Shown: piece by piece, positions 54,009 through 64,000 of the stretch
Numbering within the stretch: the stretch's first letter is position 1
How the letters are laid out: each line of letters begins with the position of its first letter
Assembly: GCF_029643245.1 (NCBI RefSeq)
Contig: NZ_CP116398.1
Span: forward strand, 1,488,001-1,552,000
Length of the DNA stretch: 64,000 nt
Direction: 5' to 3'
Origin: Methylomonas sp. EFPC3
Lineage (GTDB): Bacteria > Pseudomonadota > Gammaproteobacteria > Methylococcales > Methylomonadaceae
Made by a program: the position numbers and the translations under genes
Notes under the pieces: model-generated
What the model saw: only the letters and a program-made list of their open reading frames with translations
The model's database searches: none
What the model was told of the DNA's origin: nothing

Positions 54009-56774
54009 CTAACTGGTAATCACGAACCGCACCGCATCCAGCCGTAACTGGGTATCCTGGATGCATTCGTGAGACAGCATGGTTTTCTGTTTCAGTTGTT
54101 CGATTTCTTGCGGTTTGATACCCGGATTGATCTTTTTCAAGCGCACCAGCCGCTTGATCTCGCCGGTCAAGGCCGCGATCATCCGGTTGCCGCTCTCGGT
54201 AACCAACCTTTGCATCTGTGCCGCAGCCAGCCGCTCGGCCACCAGGATCATGTCCTGAATGTGCTGGCGCTGGCTGTGCAAAAACTGGGCGACCTGCAGC
54301 TTATCGAAGCTGTCTCCGGTCTCGGTCAGACTATCGTGGCCGACGGCCGCCGTCAGATCTTGTTTGTTTTGGTCGACCAGGATGCGGATCGGCGTGTGCG
54401 GCAAAAACCGACCGAGCTGCAATTCGGCCGGTGCGCTGCATTCGGCCACGAACAATAGCTCCAACAAAAACTGGCCGGCTTTCAACTGCGGATGTTTGAC
54501 CACGCTGACCGCCGCGTTACCGGTCTCGCTGGACAATACCAAATCCATCGCCGACAACACCATCGGATGCTCAGCCGTCAGAAACTGCATGTCCTCGCGG
54601 GCCAAGGCGATGTCGCGGTCGACCGTGACGGTCAGGCCGTCGTCCTGCAGCATCGGAAAATGGGCGATGCGCAAGTTTTCGCTGGGCCATAAGATGTAGC
54701 AATCCCGGGAATGGTCCTCGACATCGACCCCGTAACAATCGAACATCGCCTCCATGTAAGGCCACAAACTGCCGTCCCGCTCGTTCTGATAGATCGTTTC
54801 CACCAAATGCGCAGCCTCCTGCGGCCGGCAGGAGTTGAGTTCCAGCAATAAATCGCGGCCCTTGTGCAGTTCTTCTTCCACCCGGCTGTTCAAGTCGCGG
54901 GTTTTGGCAAGCAACGTCTCGATGGCGGCCGGTTCGCGCCCGTGCAATACCTGGTCCAATTCGCTGCCGAGCAATTTCAACACTTGTGCGGCCCCGGAAC
55001 AGTTGTGCCTGAACGCATCCAAACCTTCCTCGTACCAACGGTAGAGCACATGCTGGGCGCTGCCGACCAGATACGGGATATGGATCTGAATCACGTGCTT
55101 CTGCCCGATCCGGTCCAGGCGGCCGATGCGTTGTTGCAGTAAATCCGGATTTTCCGGCAAGTCGAACAGAATCAAATGCCTCACGAATTGGAAATTGCGG
55201 CCTTCGCTGCCGATTTCCGAACACACCAACAGCTGCGCCCTGCTCTCTTCGTCGGCGAAAAACGCGGCGGCGCGGTCGCGCTCGACGATGCTCATGCCTT
55301 CGTGAAACACCGCCGCAGTATGACCGACATGGTGCCGTAGCAACTGTTCCAATTGGATCGCAGTGTCGGCCCGTTTGCAAATCAGCAAGGCTTTTTCGTC
55401 ACCCAACGCTTTTAACTTAGCAACCAGCCAATGCAAGTAAGGACTGTTGGCCAAATCGGCGCTATCCTCGCCCTGCAACGGATAGGCGTGGCGTTGCCGG
55501 TCGGGAAAGCCCTGTACGGTATGCCGCGAATTGCGATACAAAATCCGCCCGGTACCATGGTGATCCAACAACAGCTTGATCAACTCTTCGCGCGCGCCAC
55601 CGTCTTCTGCGTTGACTTGCTGCAACCAGTTGTCGACATTGTCGTGCTGCAGCAACTTTTGCAACAGCGCTTGCTGCTCGGCATCCAATCTTTCGCCGGC
55701 TATCAACAGATTCGCCAGACGGGCGACCGGCTCGAACTGGCTTTCCTCCGCCAGAAATTGCTGAAAATCGTAAAAACGGTCCGGATCCAACAGGCGCAGG
55801 CGGGCGAAATGACTTTCCTTGCCCAATTGCTCCGGGGTAGCGGTCAATAACACCAAGCCCGGCGCCGCCGCGGCCAGCTGCTCGACGAACAGATATTCCT
55901 CGCTCGGCGCCTCCGCGCTCCATTCCAGATGGTGGGCCTCGTCGACCACGACCAAATCCCAGCCGGCATCGAGCGCCTGCTCGCGCCGCTCGGGAAAGTC
56001 GGCGAAGAACTGCTGGCTGCACAGGATCAATTGCTCATGCAGAAACGGATTGCCTTCGTCGGCAAACGACATGCAGCGCGACTCGTCAAACAGGCTGAAA
56101 CGCAAATTGAAGCGGCGCAGCATTTCTACCAGCCATTGGTACATCAGGCTTTCCGGCACCAGAATCAAGACCCGCCGGCTCAGTCCGTTGATCAAGCGGT
56201 GCTGAATGATCAAACCGGCTTCAATGGTTTTGCCCAAACCGACCTCGTCGGCCAGCATGATGCGAGGCTCGGAGCGGTTTGCGGCCTGGTGAGCGATGTA
56301 CAACTGGTGCGGAATCAGCGCAGCGCGGGCGCCCTGCAAGCCTTTAACGGCGGATTGTTGATGTTGCTGTTGCCGGCGCCAGGTCTCGTAACGCAGCAAA
56401 AACCAGGCGGTCGGGTCGAATTGGCCGGTAAACAAGCGATCTTGCGGCTTGTTGAATTGAATATGGTGGTTCAATTCCATTTCGTCGACTTGCTGCAACT
56501 GACCGTCTTCATCCAAGCCGATATAGGTCAGCAGGCCGGCGTGTTGCTGTACCTGCTGCACCGTGATCTTGGCGTATTCCACCGATTCGATAACGTCGCC
56601 TGCGCTGAACTGGACCCGCGTCAGCGGCGCATTGTCCTTGGCATAGACCCGCCGGTCGCCGGTCGCTAAAAACAAGACGGTGACGCGATTGGCTTCGGCC
56701 TCGACGACCATGCCCAAACCCAGTTCCGATTCGGTGTTACTGATCCAGCGTTGGCCGGGAATAAATTCGTTCAT
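54009..56774 (-). CDS. rapA: RNA polymerase-associated protein RapA
   Basis: 921 residues, SWI/SNF-type ATPase that recycles stalled RNA polymerase. Begins MNEFIPGQRWISNTESELGLG, with tudor-like N-terminal domains, then Walker A DEVGLGKTIEAGLI, DEAH box VVVDEAHHLEW, and C-terminal helicase motifs (GSEGRNFQ, LFDLPENPDLLQQRIGRLDRIGQ). Slightly shorter than the 968 residues of E. coli RapA. Single gene, minus strand. Confidence 0.93.
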   Translation of the reverse strand: MNEFIPGQRWISNTESELGLGMVVEAEANRVTVLFLATGDRRVYAKDNAPLTRVQFSAGDVIESVEYAKITVQQVQQHAGLLTYIGLDEDGQLQQVDEMELNHHIQFNKPQDRLFTGQFDPTAWFLLRYETWRRQQQHQQSAVKGLQGARAALIPHQLYIAHQAANRSEPRIMLADEVGLGKTIEAGLIIQHRLINGLSRRVLILVPESLMYQWLVEMLRRFNLRFSLFDESRCMSFADEGNPFLHEQLILCSQQFFADFPERREQALDAGWDLVVVDEAHHLEWSAEAPSEEYLFVEQLAAAAPGLVLLTATPEQLGKESHFARLRLLDPDRFYDFQQFLAEESQFEPVARLANLLIAGERLDAEQQALLQKLLQHDNVDNWLQQVNAEDGGAREELIKLLLDHHGTGRILYRNSRHTVQGFPDRQRHAYPLQGEDSADLANSPYLHWLVAKLKALGDEKALLICKRADTAIQLEQLLRHHVGHTAAVFHEGMSIVERDRAAAFFADEESRAQLLVCSEIGSEGRNFQFVRHLILFDLPENPDLLQQRIGRLDRIGQKHVIQIHIPYLVGSAQHVLYRWYEEGLDAFRHNCSGAAQVLKLLGSELDQVLHGREPAAIETLLAKTRDLNSRVEEELHKGRDLLLELNSCRPQEAAHLVETIYQNERDGSLWPYMEAMFDCYGVDVEDHSRDCYILWPSENLRIAHFPMLQDDGLTVTVDRDIALAREDMQFLTAEHPMVLSAMDLVLSSETGNAAVSVVKHPQLKAGQFLLELLFVAECSAPAELQLGRFLPHTPIRILVDQNKQDLTAAVGHDSLTETGDSFDKLQVAQFLHSQRQHIQDMILVAERLAAAQMQRLVTESGNRMIAALTGEIKRLVRLKKINPGIKPQEIEQLKQKTMLSHECIQDTQLRLDAVRFVITS

Positions 56775-56907
56775 GTATTTCTTTTTTATTTAATTTCCAG
56801 TCGGCACAGACTCGAGCCATCGGTCGGTTCCCCGATAGCACTATAGTCCGGCCGGCAGACATGCCAAACCGAAAACGCCGTTTTGCTGAGCCACGCACAT
56901 TTCGGCT

Positions 56908-56927
56908 ACCGGTATAAACCGGTATAA
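56908..56927 (+). repeat. Tandem 10-bp repeat ACCGGTATAA
   Basis: Two head-to-tail copies (56908-56917 and 56918-56927), 50 bp upstream of the Nudix gene; the TATAA parts could act as a -10 region. Confidence 0.5.
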
Positions 56928-56975
56928 ACTAACGCCAATCGATATTCTAACGTTTAACTCAGCCTCGTGACCGCT

Positions 56976-57413
56976 ATGCCGAAACCGATTACACCGCTAC
57001 TTGCCGCCGACATCCTGATCGAATTGATCGACCATCCGCAACGCCCGTTCGTATTGATCGAACGCAAATATCCGCCTTATGGTTGGGCGGTACCCGGCGG
57101 CTTCGTCGACGTCGGCGAGACCGTCGAACATGCGGCGATTCGGGAAGCGAAGGAGGAAACCGGATTGGACGTCGAACTGACCGCATTGCTCGGGCTTTAT
57201 TCCAACCCGGCCCGGGATCCGCGTAACCACACCGTCACTGCCGTATATTTGGCAACGGCCCACGGCGAACCGTTGGCGGCGGACGATGCGAAAAATTGCG
57301 GATTGTTTACATTCGACAGTTTGCCGGCCGTTCTGGCTTTCGATCACGCCCAGGTTATCGCCGACTACCGGCATTATAAACTGGCCGGCGCAGTAACGCC
57401 GCTGCGAATATAA
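56976..57413 (+). CDS. Nudix hydrolase
   Basis: 145 residues. Nudix box [27 protein letters not shown] (split: [14 protein letters not shown], then [10 protein letters not shown]) with all metal ligands; preceding [12 protein letters not shown] is typical of ADP-ribose pyrophosphatase-like members. Substrate cannot be read from sequence. Start ATG 56976 or GTG 56967; neither has a clear RBS. Confidence 0.85.
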   Translation: MPKPITPLLAADILIELIDHPQRPFVLIERKYPPYGWAVPGGFVDVGETVEHAAIREAKEETGLDVELTALLGLYSNPARDPRNHTVTAVYLATAHGEPLAADDAKNCGLFTFDSLPAVLAFDHAQVIADYRHYKLAGAVTPLRI

Positions 57414-57473
57414 GATATTGCTGATTTTAAGACGTTGAGGCCGGGCTCGAACCCGGCCGTTACCGTGCCAGGC

Positions 57474-58283
<810 letters not shown>

Positions 58284-59420
58284 TTATCCTGTCAGTTTGT
58301 CGAAGAAGTTTTTCACACCGTCCATCCAGCTGTGTTCTTGCGGACTGTGGTGTTTGCCGCCGCCGGACAAGGACTCGCCGAGTTTCTCGATCAAGGCTTT
58401 CTGGTCCTTGGTCAAGTGCACCGGGGTTTCCAGCTGCACTTTGCACAGCAAATCGCCGACTGCGCCGCCTCTGACCGGCTTGACCCCCTTGCCGCGCAAG
58501 CGGAACATGCGGCCGGTTTGAGTTTCCGGCGGAATTTTCAGCATGACCTTGCCGTCCAGGGTCGGTACTTCCAAATCGCCGCCCAGACAGGCCATCGGGA
58601 AACTGATCGGCACTTCGCAATACAAGTTGGCGCCGTCGCGGGTGAAGATCGGATGGTCCTTGACCTGAACTTGCACGTACAAATCGCCGGATGGGCCGCC
58701 GTTCAGGCCGGCCTCGCCCTCGCCCGCCAAACGGATGCGGTCGCCGGTATCCACGCCAGGCGGCACCTTGACATTGAGGGTTTTGGTTTCCTGCACCCGA
58801 CCCTGGCCGTAGCATTTCGGGCACGGGTCCTTGATTTGCTTGCCGGTGCCGCGGCAGGTCGGACAGGTTTGCTGCACCGAGAAAAAGCCTTGCTGCATCC
58901 GCACCTGGCCGTGGCCGTGGCAAGTAGTACAAGTGACAGGACTGCTGCCCTTCTTCGCGCCGCTACCGTTACATTCGCCGCACGCGACCAGCACCGGTAC
59001 CTTAACGGTGGCTTCGGTACCGCCGACTGCCTCTTCCAACGTCAATTCCAGGTTATAACGCAAGTCGGCACCGCGCTGTACGCTGCTGCGCTGCTGGCGG
59101 CCGCCGCCGAAAATATCGCCGAAGACATCGCCGAAAATATCGCTGAAACTCTCGGCCCCGGTAAAACCGCCACGACCGCCGCCCATTGACGGATCGACAC
59201 CGGCATGGCCGAATTGGTCGTAAGCCGCGCGTTTTTTCGAGTCCGACAAAACCTCGTAAGCTTCCTTGATCAGCTTGAATTTTTTCTCGGCCTCGTCCGG
59301 ATTATCCTTGTTGCGGTCCGGATGGTATTTCATCGCCATCTTGCGATAGCTTTTTTTAATTTCGGCTTCGCTGGCGTTGCGATCCACTTCCAGCAGTTTG
59401 TAAAAATCTTCTTTTGCCAT
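58284..59420 (-). CDS. dnaJ: Chaperone DnaJ
   Basis: 378 residues. J domain with YHPDRNKDN, Gly/Phe-rich region, four zinc repeats [32 protein letters not shown], and C-terminal substrate domains. Stimulates the DnaK ATPase. A 9-bp stem-loop lies just upstream of the start. Confidence 0.97.
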   Translation of the reverse strand: MAKEDFYKLLEVDRNASEAEIKKSYRKMAMKYHPDRNKDNPDEAEKKFKLIKEAYEVLSDSKKRAAYDQFGHAGVDPSMGGGRGGFTGAESFSDIFGDVFGDIFGGGRQQRSSVQRGADLRYNLELTLEEAVGGTEATVKVPVLVACGECNGSGAKKGSSPVTCTTCHGHGQVRMQQGFFSVQQTCPTCRGTGKQIKDPCPKCYGQGRVQETKTLNVKVPPGVDTGDRIRLAGEGEAGLNGGPSGDLYVQVQVKDHPIFTRDGANLYCEVPISFPMACLGGDLEVPTLDGKVMLKIPPETQTGRMFRLRGKGVKPVRGGAVGDLLCKVQLETPVHLTKDQKALIEKLGESLSGGGKHHSPQEHSWMDGVKNFFDKLTG

Positions 59421-59429
59421 AACGAGGAA

Positions 59430-59453
59430 AACCGCCGGCGGAAACCGGCGGTT
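59430..59453 (-). other. Stem-loop in the dnaK-dnaJ gap, terminator-like on the minus strand
   Basis: On the minus strand AACCGCCGG, loop TTTCCG and CCGGCGGTT form a perfect 9-bp stem followed by TTTTCC, ten bases before the dnaJ ATG. It looks like an attenuator or a leader structure. A second inverted repeat (CGTTCGC/GCGAACG outer arms, TCTCTC/GAGAGA inside) lies nearer dnaK, about 59494-59545. Confidence 0.5.
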
Positions 59454-59548
59454 AATTAAGATATTGAATTGAAAGAAGACGAAGCGACCTGAACCACGTT
59501 CGCGTCCGTCCTACCCTCTCTCAGGCGGCGAGAGAAACCGAGCGAACG

Positions 59549-61486
59549 TTACTTCTTATCGTCCTTAACTTCCTCAAACTCAGCATCGACCACGTTGTGG
59601 TCGGGCTCGGCTTGTTCGCCGCCGGTAGCGTGTTCGTGAGCACCGGCGGCAGCCGCTTCGGCGCCGCCTTTTTGGGCGTAGACGCGTTCGGCCAGTTTAC
59701 CCGATAGCTCGGTCAAGGCGTTGGTTTTGGCTTCGATGGCGTCTTTGTCATCGGTTCTCAGTACCGCATGCAGGTCTTTGATCGCCGCTTCGATCGCCGA
59801 TTTTTCATCGCCGCTGACTTGGTCGCCCAATTCTTTCAGCGATTTTTCAGTGGCGTGAATCATGCCTTCTGCCGAGTTGCGGGCCGAGACCAGTTCTTTC
59901 AGCTTACGGTCTTCGTCGGCGTGGGCTTCGGCGTCCTTGATCATGCGTTCGACTTCGTCGTCCGACAAACCGCTGGAGGCTTTGATCACGATGGATTGTT
60001 TTTTGCCGGTGGCTTTGTCTTTGGCCGAGACGTTCAAGATACCGTTGGCGTCGATGTCGAACGACACTTCGATTTGCGGAATGCCGCGCGGTGCCGGCGG
60101 AATGTCCTGCAAGTCGAACCGGCCCAACGATTTATTGCCGGATGCCATTTCCCGCTCGCCCTGCAACACATGCACGGTGACCGCGGTTTGATTGTCGTCC
60201 GCCGTCGAGAAGGTTTGCGAAGCGTTAGTCGGGATCGTGGTGTTTTTCTCGATCAATTTGGTCATTACGCCGCCCAGGGTTTCGATACCCAGCGACAACG
60301 GAGTCACGTCCAGCAGCAACACGTCTTTAACGTCGCCGCCCAATACGCCGGCCTGAATTGCTGCACCCAACGCCACGGCTTCGTCAGGGTTGACGTCTTT
60401 GCGCGGTTCTTTGCCGAACAATTCCTTAACGAAAGCTTGCACTTTCGGCATCCGGGTTTGACCGCCGACCAGAATCACGTCGTTGATTTTTACTGTGGAA
60501 ATGCCGGCGTCTTTAATCGCCTGCAGGCATGGGCCCTTGGTGCGCTCGATCAGATCGTCGACCAGCGATTCCAGTTTGGCGCGGGTCAGCTTGACGTTCA
60601 AGTGTTTCGGACCGGAGGCATCGGCGGTGATGTACGGCAGATTGATGTCGGTTTGTTCAGCCGAAGACAATTCGATTTTGGCTTTTTCCGCTGCTTCTTT
60701 CAGCCGTTGTAAAGCCAAAGGATCGTTGTGCAAATCGATGCCGGTGTCTTTTTTGAACTCGCCGGCCAGGAAATCGATGATGCGCAAGTCGAAGTCTTCG
60801 CCGCCCAGGAAGGTGTCGCCGTTGGTCGCCAATACTTCAAATTGGTGCTCGCCTTCGATTTCGGCGATCTCGATGATGGAAATATCGAAAGTACCGCCGC
60901 CCAAGTCATAGACCGCGATGGTGGTGTCGCCTTTCGGTTTATCCATACCAAACGCCAACGCCGCCGCGGTCGGTTCGTTGATGATGCGTTTGACGTCCAG
61001 ACCGGCGATACGGCCGGCATCTTTAGTCGCTTGACGTTGCGAGTCGTTGAAATACGCCGGTACGGTGATGACCGCTTCGGTGACTTCTTCACCCAAAAAG
61101 GCTTCGGCGTCTTTTTTCAGTTTCATCAACACCCGGGAAGACACTTCCGGCGGCGCCATTTTTTTACCGTGGCATTCGACCCAAGCGTCGCCATTGTTGG
61201 CTTCCATGATTTTGTAAGGCACCATTTTGATGTCTTTTTGCACTGCGTCTTCTTTGAAACGACGACCGATCAAACGTTTGATCGCAAACAAGGTGTTTTC
61301 CGGATTGGTGACCGCCTGACGCTTGGCGGATTGGCCGACCAAGACTTCGTTATCGTTGGTAAAGGCGATAATGGAAGGCGTGGTGCGGGCGCCCTCGCTA
61401 TTTTCGATGACCCGCGCGGTGCCGTTTTCCAGTACGGCGACGCAGGAGTTGGTGGTTCCTAAATCGATACCGATCATTTTGCCCAT
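59549..61486 (-). CDS. dnaK: Chaperone DnaK (Hsp70)
   Basis: 645 residues. [15 protein letters not shown] at the N-terminus, [33 protein letters not shown] and a C-terminal lid ending [10 protein letters not shown]. Central ATP-dependent chaperone working with DnaJ and GrpE, encoded on both sides. RBS GGAG at the start. Confidence 0.98.
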   Translation of the reverse strand: MGKMIGIDLGTTNSCVAVLENGTARVIENSEGARTTPSIIAFTNDNEVLVGQSAKRQAVTNPENTLFAIKRLIGRRFKEDAVQKDIKMVPYKIMEANNGDAWVECHGKKMAPPEVSSRVLMKLKKDAEAFLGEEVTEAVITVPAYFNDSQRQATKDAGRIAGLDVKRIINEPTAAALAFGMDKPKGDTTIAVYDLGGGTFDISIIEIAEIEGEHQFEVLATNGDTFLGGEDFDLRIIDFLAGEFKKDTGIDLHNDPLALQRLKEAAEKAKIELSSAEQTDINLPYITADASGPKHLNVKLTRAKLESLVDDLIERTKGPCLQAIKDAGISTVKINDVILVGGQTRMPKVQAFVKELFGKEPRKDVNPDEAVALGAAIQAGVLGGDVKDVLLLDVTPLSLGIETLGGVMTKLIEKNTTIPTNASQTFSTADDNQTAVTVHVLQGEREMASGNKSLGRFDLQDIPPAPRGIPQIEVSFDIDANGILNVSAKDKATGKKQSIVIKASSGLSDDEVERMIKDAEAHADEDRKLKELVSARNSAEGMIHATEKSLKELGDQVSGDEKSAIEAAIKDLHAVLRTDDKDAIEAKTNALTELSGKLAERVYAQKGGAEAAAAGAHEHATGGEQAEPDHNVVDAEFEEVKDDKK

Positions 61487-61557
61487 TGAAATTCTCCAGA
61501 CTTGAATAAGAGGTAAGTTAAAAAGTTGTTAGCGATATGCGGTTGATCGTTGGATTT

Positions 61558-62196
61558 TCAAGCCTGCTCATCGATTTTTGCACTATCGGCGGGTTTGTCG
61601 GCGGCCTTGGCCACCACCACCATGGCCGGGCGTAGCAACCGGCCGTTTAAAACGTAACCTTTTTGAAATACGTTCAATACCGAATTCGGTTCGGCCGTTT
61701 CGCTGGGCTGCATCACCATGGCCTGATGGAATTCAGGATTGAACGGCTGGCCCAACGGATCGATGGTTTCGATATTGAACTTGGCAAACACCGATTCGAA
61801 TTGTTTGACGGTCAGCAAGCTGCCCTCGCGCAACTTGACCACTTCCGGGCTGTCGCCGCTGGCGGCCTGAATGCCCAATTCCAGACTGTCCAGCACACTG
61901 AGCAATTCTTTGGCGAATTTGGCCAAGCCGTATTTACGTTCGTCGTCCAAATCCTTCTGTACCCGTTTTTTCAAATTCTCCATTTCGGCTTGGGTCCGCA
62001 ACGCTTTATCCAGATTAGCCGCCGCCTGTTGTTGAGCTTGTTCCAATTGCTGGCGTAAGGACTCGATGCCGACCGTCTCTTCGCCTGCCGTTTCTTCTGC
62101 CGCCGCTTCTTCGAAGGCAGGCTTGGTTTGCTCCAATACCTCGGCGATCAATTCGCTATCGGGTTGCTGTTCGTGACTCGATTGCTGGTGACTCAT
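61558..62196 (-). CDS. grpE: Nucleotide exchange factor GrpE
   Basis: 212 residues: an acidic, Gln-rich N-terminal stretch, a long coiled coil (about 45-110), LDSLELGIQAA, and the beta domain with PFNPEFHQAMVMQPSETAEPNSVLNVFQKGYVLNGRLLRPAMVVVA (in two parts), highly typical. Releases ADP from DnaK. RBS GGAG. Confidence 0.96.
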   Translation of the reverse strand: MSHQQSSHEQQPDSELIAEVLEQTKPAFEEAAAEETAGEETVGIESLRQQLEQAQQQAAANLDKALRTQAEMENLKKRVQKDLDDERKYGLAKFAKELLSVLDSLELGIQAASGDSPEVVKLREGSLLTVKQFESVFAKFNIETIDPLGQPFNPEFHQAMVMQPSETAEPNSVLNVFQKGYVLNGRLLRPAMVVVAKAADKPADSAKIDEQA

Positions 62197-62245
62197 AGTT
62201 TCTCCATGGTTCTAATTTTTTGAGTTGGGCTAACGATAAGGGCTT

Positions 62246-63286
62246 TTATTTCGGATTCAAGGCCGCGCCCAATAATTTTGCGGTTACGTCGACGAACGGA
62301 ATCACCTTTTCGTAAGCCATCCGGGTCGGGCCGATCACGCCGAGCACGCCGACCACTTCGTCGTTGACCGAATACGGCGCGGTCACCAGGCTGCAACGCT
62401 CGAACACGCTGTAGCCGGACTCTTCGCCGATAAAAATTTGGACGCCGTCAGCCTGCAGACATTGGTCCAACAAGTGGATTACGCCGTGTTTTTGGCTGAA
62501 GGCTTCGAATAACTGTTTGAGCCGCTCCATGTCTGACAGCTCGGAAAAACCCATCAAATTGGTTTCGCCGCTCAACACATAATCGTCGTTGGGCTGCTGC
62601 GCGAAGGCCAATTGCGCCATATTCACCGCATCGATCATGCCCTGGTTGACCGAATGCCGATCTTTTTCCAGGTCCTTCACCACTAATTCCCGAATCTTGG
62701 CCAGACTGCGGCCGGAGAAGACCGAGTTCAAATAATTGGCAGCCTGCTGCAATTCGGCCGCAGAGAATTGTTTTTCGGTGTGGATGATCTTGTTATGAAC
62801 TTCTTCGGTATCGGTGACAAAAATCACCAGAATCCGGGTGCTGGACATCGGCAAAAATTCGATGTGCCGCAAGGAAACGCTGTCGCGGCGCGGCAAAGTG
62901 ACCACCCCGGCCATTTTGGTGACGTCGGACAACAGCTTGGAGGCCTTGCCCAATAGATCGCTGGCCGTCTCGGTCTCGCTATGCAACCCGGCCTGTAACT
63001 GGTCGAGTTCGTTGGAAGCCAAAGGTCTGACAGTCAGCAGACTGTCGACGAACAGACGGTAGCCGCTGACCGTCGGCACCCGCCCGGCGGAGGTATGCGG
63101 CGAATGGATCAAGCCCATCTCTTCCAAATCCGCCATCACGTTGCGGATGCTGGCCGGACTCAATTTCAAATTCGGGTCCTTGGAGAGCAAGCGCGAGCCG
63201 ACCGGTTGGCCGTCTTGGATATAACGCTCCACCAGGGTTTTTAGCAAATAAAGCGATCGTTCGTTTAAATCCTGTCCGCCAGCCAC
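62246..63286 (-). CDS. hrcA: Heat-inducible transcription repressor HrcA
   Basis: 346 residues from the chosen GTG. N-terminal winged helix (LNERSLYLLKTLVERYIQDGQPVGSRLL, GLIHSPHTSAGRVPT), GAF-like centre and C-terminal GVIGPTRMAYEKVIPFVDVTA. Represses this operon through CIRCE and is sensitive to GroE chaperones in known cases. The start is ambiguous: GTG at 63286 has AAGG eight bases upstream; the TTG at 63301 has none. Confidence 0.93.
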   Translation of the reverse strand: MAGGQDLNERSLYLLKTLVERYIQDGQPVGSRLLSKDPNLKLSPASIRNVMADLEEMGLIHSPHTSAGRVPTVSGYRLFVDSLLTVRPLASNELDQLQAGLHSETETASDLLGKASKLLSDVTKMAGVVTLPRRDSVSLRHIEFLPMSSTRILVIFVTDTEEVHNKIIHTEKQFSAAELQQAANYLNSVFSGRSLAKIRELVVKDLEKDRHSVNQGMIDAVNMAQLAFAQQPNDDYVLSGETNLMGFSELSDMERLKQLFEAFSQKHGVIHLLDQCLQADGVQIFIGEESGYSVFERCSLVTAPYSVNDEVVGVLGVIGPTRMAYEKVIPFVDVTAKLLGAALNPK

Positions 63287-63307
63287 ATTCGATACCTTCA
63301 AAATTCG

Positions 63308-63334
63308 TTAGCACTCCACATTGCCGAGTGCCAG
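63308..63334. promoter_or_regulatory. CIRCE element, HrcA operator
   Basis: TTAGCACTC, nine bases, GAGTGCCAG, against the consensus TTAGCACTC-N9-GAGTGCTAA: two mismatches, both in the second arm. It lies between the promoter and hrcA, so HrcA autoregulation is expected. Confidence 0.85.
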
Positions 63335-63339
63335 CAGCA

Positions 63340-63368
63340 AAACTATCAGTTGCCCAAAACCTTGTCAA
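63340..63368 (-). promoter_or_regulatory. Sigma-70 promoter of the hrcA-grpE-dnaK-dnaJ-dapB operon
   Basis: On the minus strand TTGACA (63368-63363), 17 bases, TAGTTT (63345-63340). The expected start is at the edge of CIRCE. No sigma-32 consensus was seen. Confidence 0.6.
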
Positions 63369-63610
63369 TGTCGCTAAATCCTCGCAGACACCCGACAGAA
63401 CCGGCGGTGGGCCGCATTTTTGGCGGCAGCGTCGATTTCCAGCCGATCGGCGTCAGACAAAGTGGCCGCTCTTATCTAAACTTAGCGCTCCTGACTGCTA
63501 ACTCGCCCCGACCGATGCCTTTCATTCCGAAACGCCAGACCGATTATCGCTTGCACTGTCCGCGACACCCGGCTGCGAGCGGAACCACTGGACCATCGTA
63601 AGGAAAACGC

Positions 63611-64000
63611 GTGGACGCCAAAAAACACATCCTATTTGTCGATGACAACGAAAATGTGATTAGCGGCATTCAACGTCAACTGCGACCTTACCGCGAACAA
63701 TGGAGCGTGTATTTCGCCACCTGCGGCAAACAAGCCTTGGAGATCATGCAGCATCAACCCATCGATTTGATCGTCAGCGACATGATGATGCCGGAAATGC
63801 GCGGCGACGTGTTGCTGAAACGGGTGGCCGACATCTACCCTGCTACGGTACGTATGGTCCTTAGCGGCTACGCCGACGAAGAAACCTTGAGTCGTGGCCT
63901 GGAAGTGGCTCACCAGTACTTGACCAAACCCTGTAGTGCCGAAGTATTGCGGGAAGCAATCACCCAAGTCTTCAAAACCCAGGATTACGTCAATAACCCG
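63611..64000 (+). CDS. Response-regulator protein, 5' part only
   Basis: The frame runs to the window end without a stop; 130 residues are visible, enough for one receiver domain: acidic pair in ILFVDDNE, phosphoacceptor Asp57 in LIVSDMMMPEM, switch residues VLSGYAD, Lys106 in YLTKPCS. The output domain is beyond the window, so the function is unknown. Start GTG at 63611 with AAGGA eight bases upstream; no ATG is suitable. Confidence 0.85.
   Translation, partial: MDAKKHILFVDDNENVISGIQRQLRPYREQWSVYFATCGKQALEIMQHQPIDLIVSDMMMPEMRGDVLLKRVADIYPATVRMVLSGYADEETLSRGLEVAHQYLTKPCSAEVLREAITQVFKTQDYVNNP

Noticed and set aside
59768-60712. 314-codon plus-strand open frame
   Set aside because: Antisense to dnaK with a Phe/Arg-rich product; such frames are common opposite dnaK.

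Overview
The window reads as chromosomal DNA of a GC-rich gammaproteobacterium. The gene set (Entner-Doudoroff genes zwf-pgl-edd-eda, RuMP-relevant rpe, DabAB inorganic-carbon uptake, bufferin-type and other metal-related genes) and the protein flavour suggest a methanotroph of the order Methylococcales, probably Methylomonas-like. This is inference: no methane or methanol oxidation gene lies in the window. No tRNA, rRNA, CRISPR array, transposase or phage gene was recognised.

Layout. 1-4.7 kb: the end of a bufferin-type locus (BufC-like DUF2063, DoxX), a clipped SDR, the periplasmic methionine-sulfoxide repair pair MsrPQ, a gamma-glutamylcyclotransferase-like gene overlapping dtd, and a very Cys/His-rich lipoprotein. 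5.1-13.8 kb: a membrane CXXCH protein, then a DUF2490 protein and a SulP anion transporter diverging from dabA-dabB. The 735-bp region between sulP and dabA carries a good sigma-54 promoter, a weaker divergent one, and three copies of a GGTT-N6-AACC element. 13.9-20.4 kb: a PepSY-like periplasmic protein, relA, infA, clpS-clpA.

20-25 kb: nudJ-mnmA-purB, the arrangement known from E. coli, but a two-gene ATPase/HNH nuclease cassette resembling Septu (PtuAB) sits where hflD would be; its first gene overlaps the end of mnmA and is AT-rich. 25-31 kb: maeA, an SpmAB-type membrane protein, mtaB, mlaA, rnt. 31.4-33.7 kb: an unusual minus-strand operon of an OmpA-like anchor (apparent frameshift in a run of nine A), a V4R sensor-like protein and two Roadblock/LC7 proteins. 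33.9-36.4 kb: the complete AmmeMemoRadiSam trio. 36.6-42.4 kb: zwf-pgl-(methyltransferase)-edd-eda, which makes pyruvate and glyceraldehyde-3-phosphate from glucose-6-phosphate.

42.5-57.4 kb: mixed housekeeping and accessory genes (M48 protease and DUF898 membrane protein, a thioredoxin-like protein, a PAS-GGDEF-EAL protein, rpe, grxD, a DEAD-box helicase, PilZ, rapA, Nudix). 57.5-63.4 kb: the heat-shock operon hrcA-grpE-dnaK-dnaJ followed by dapB, under a CIRCE element. The window ends inside a response-regulator gene.

Starts were chosen from Shine-Dalgarno spacing and family N-termini. Functions are family-level recognition from sequence alone; nothing was searched.
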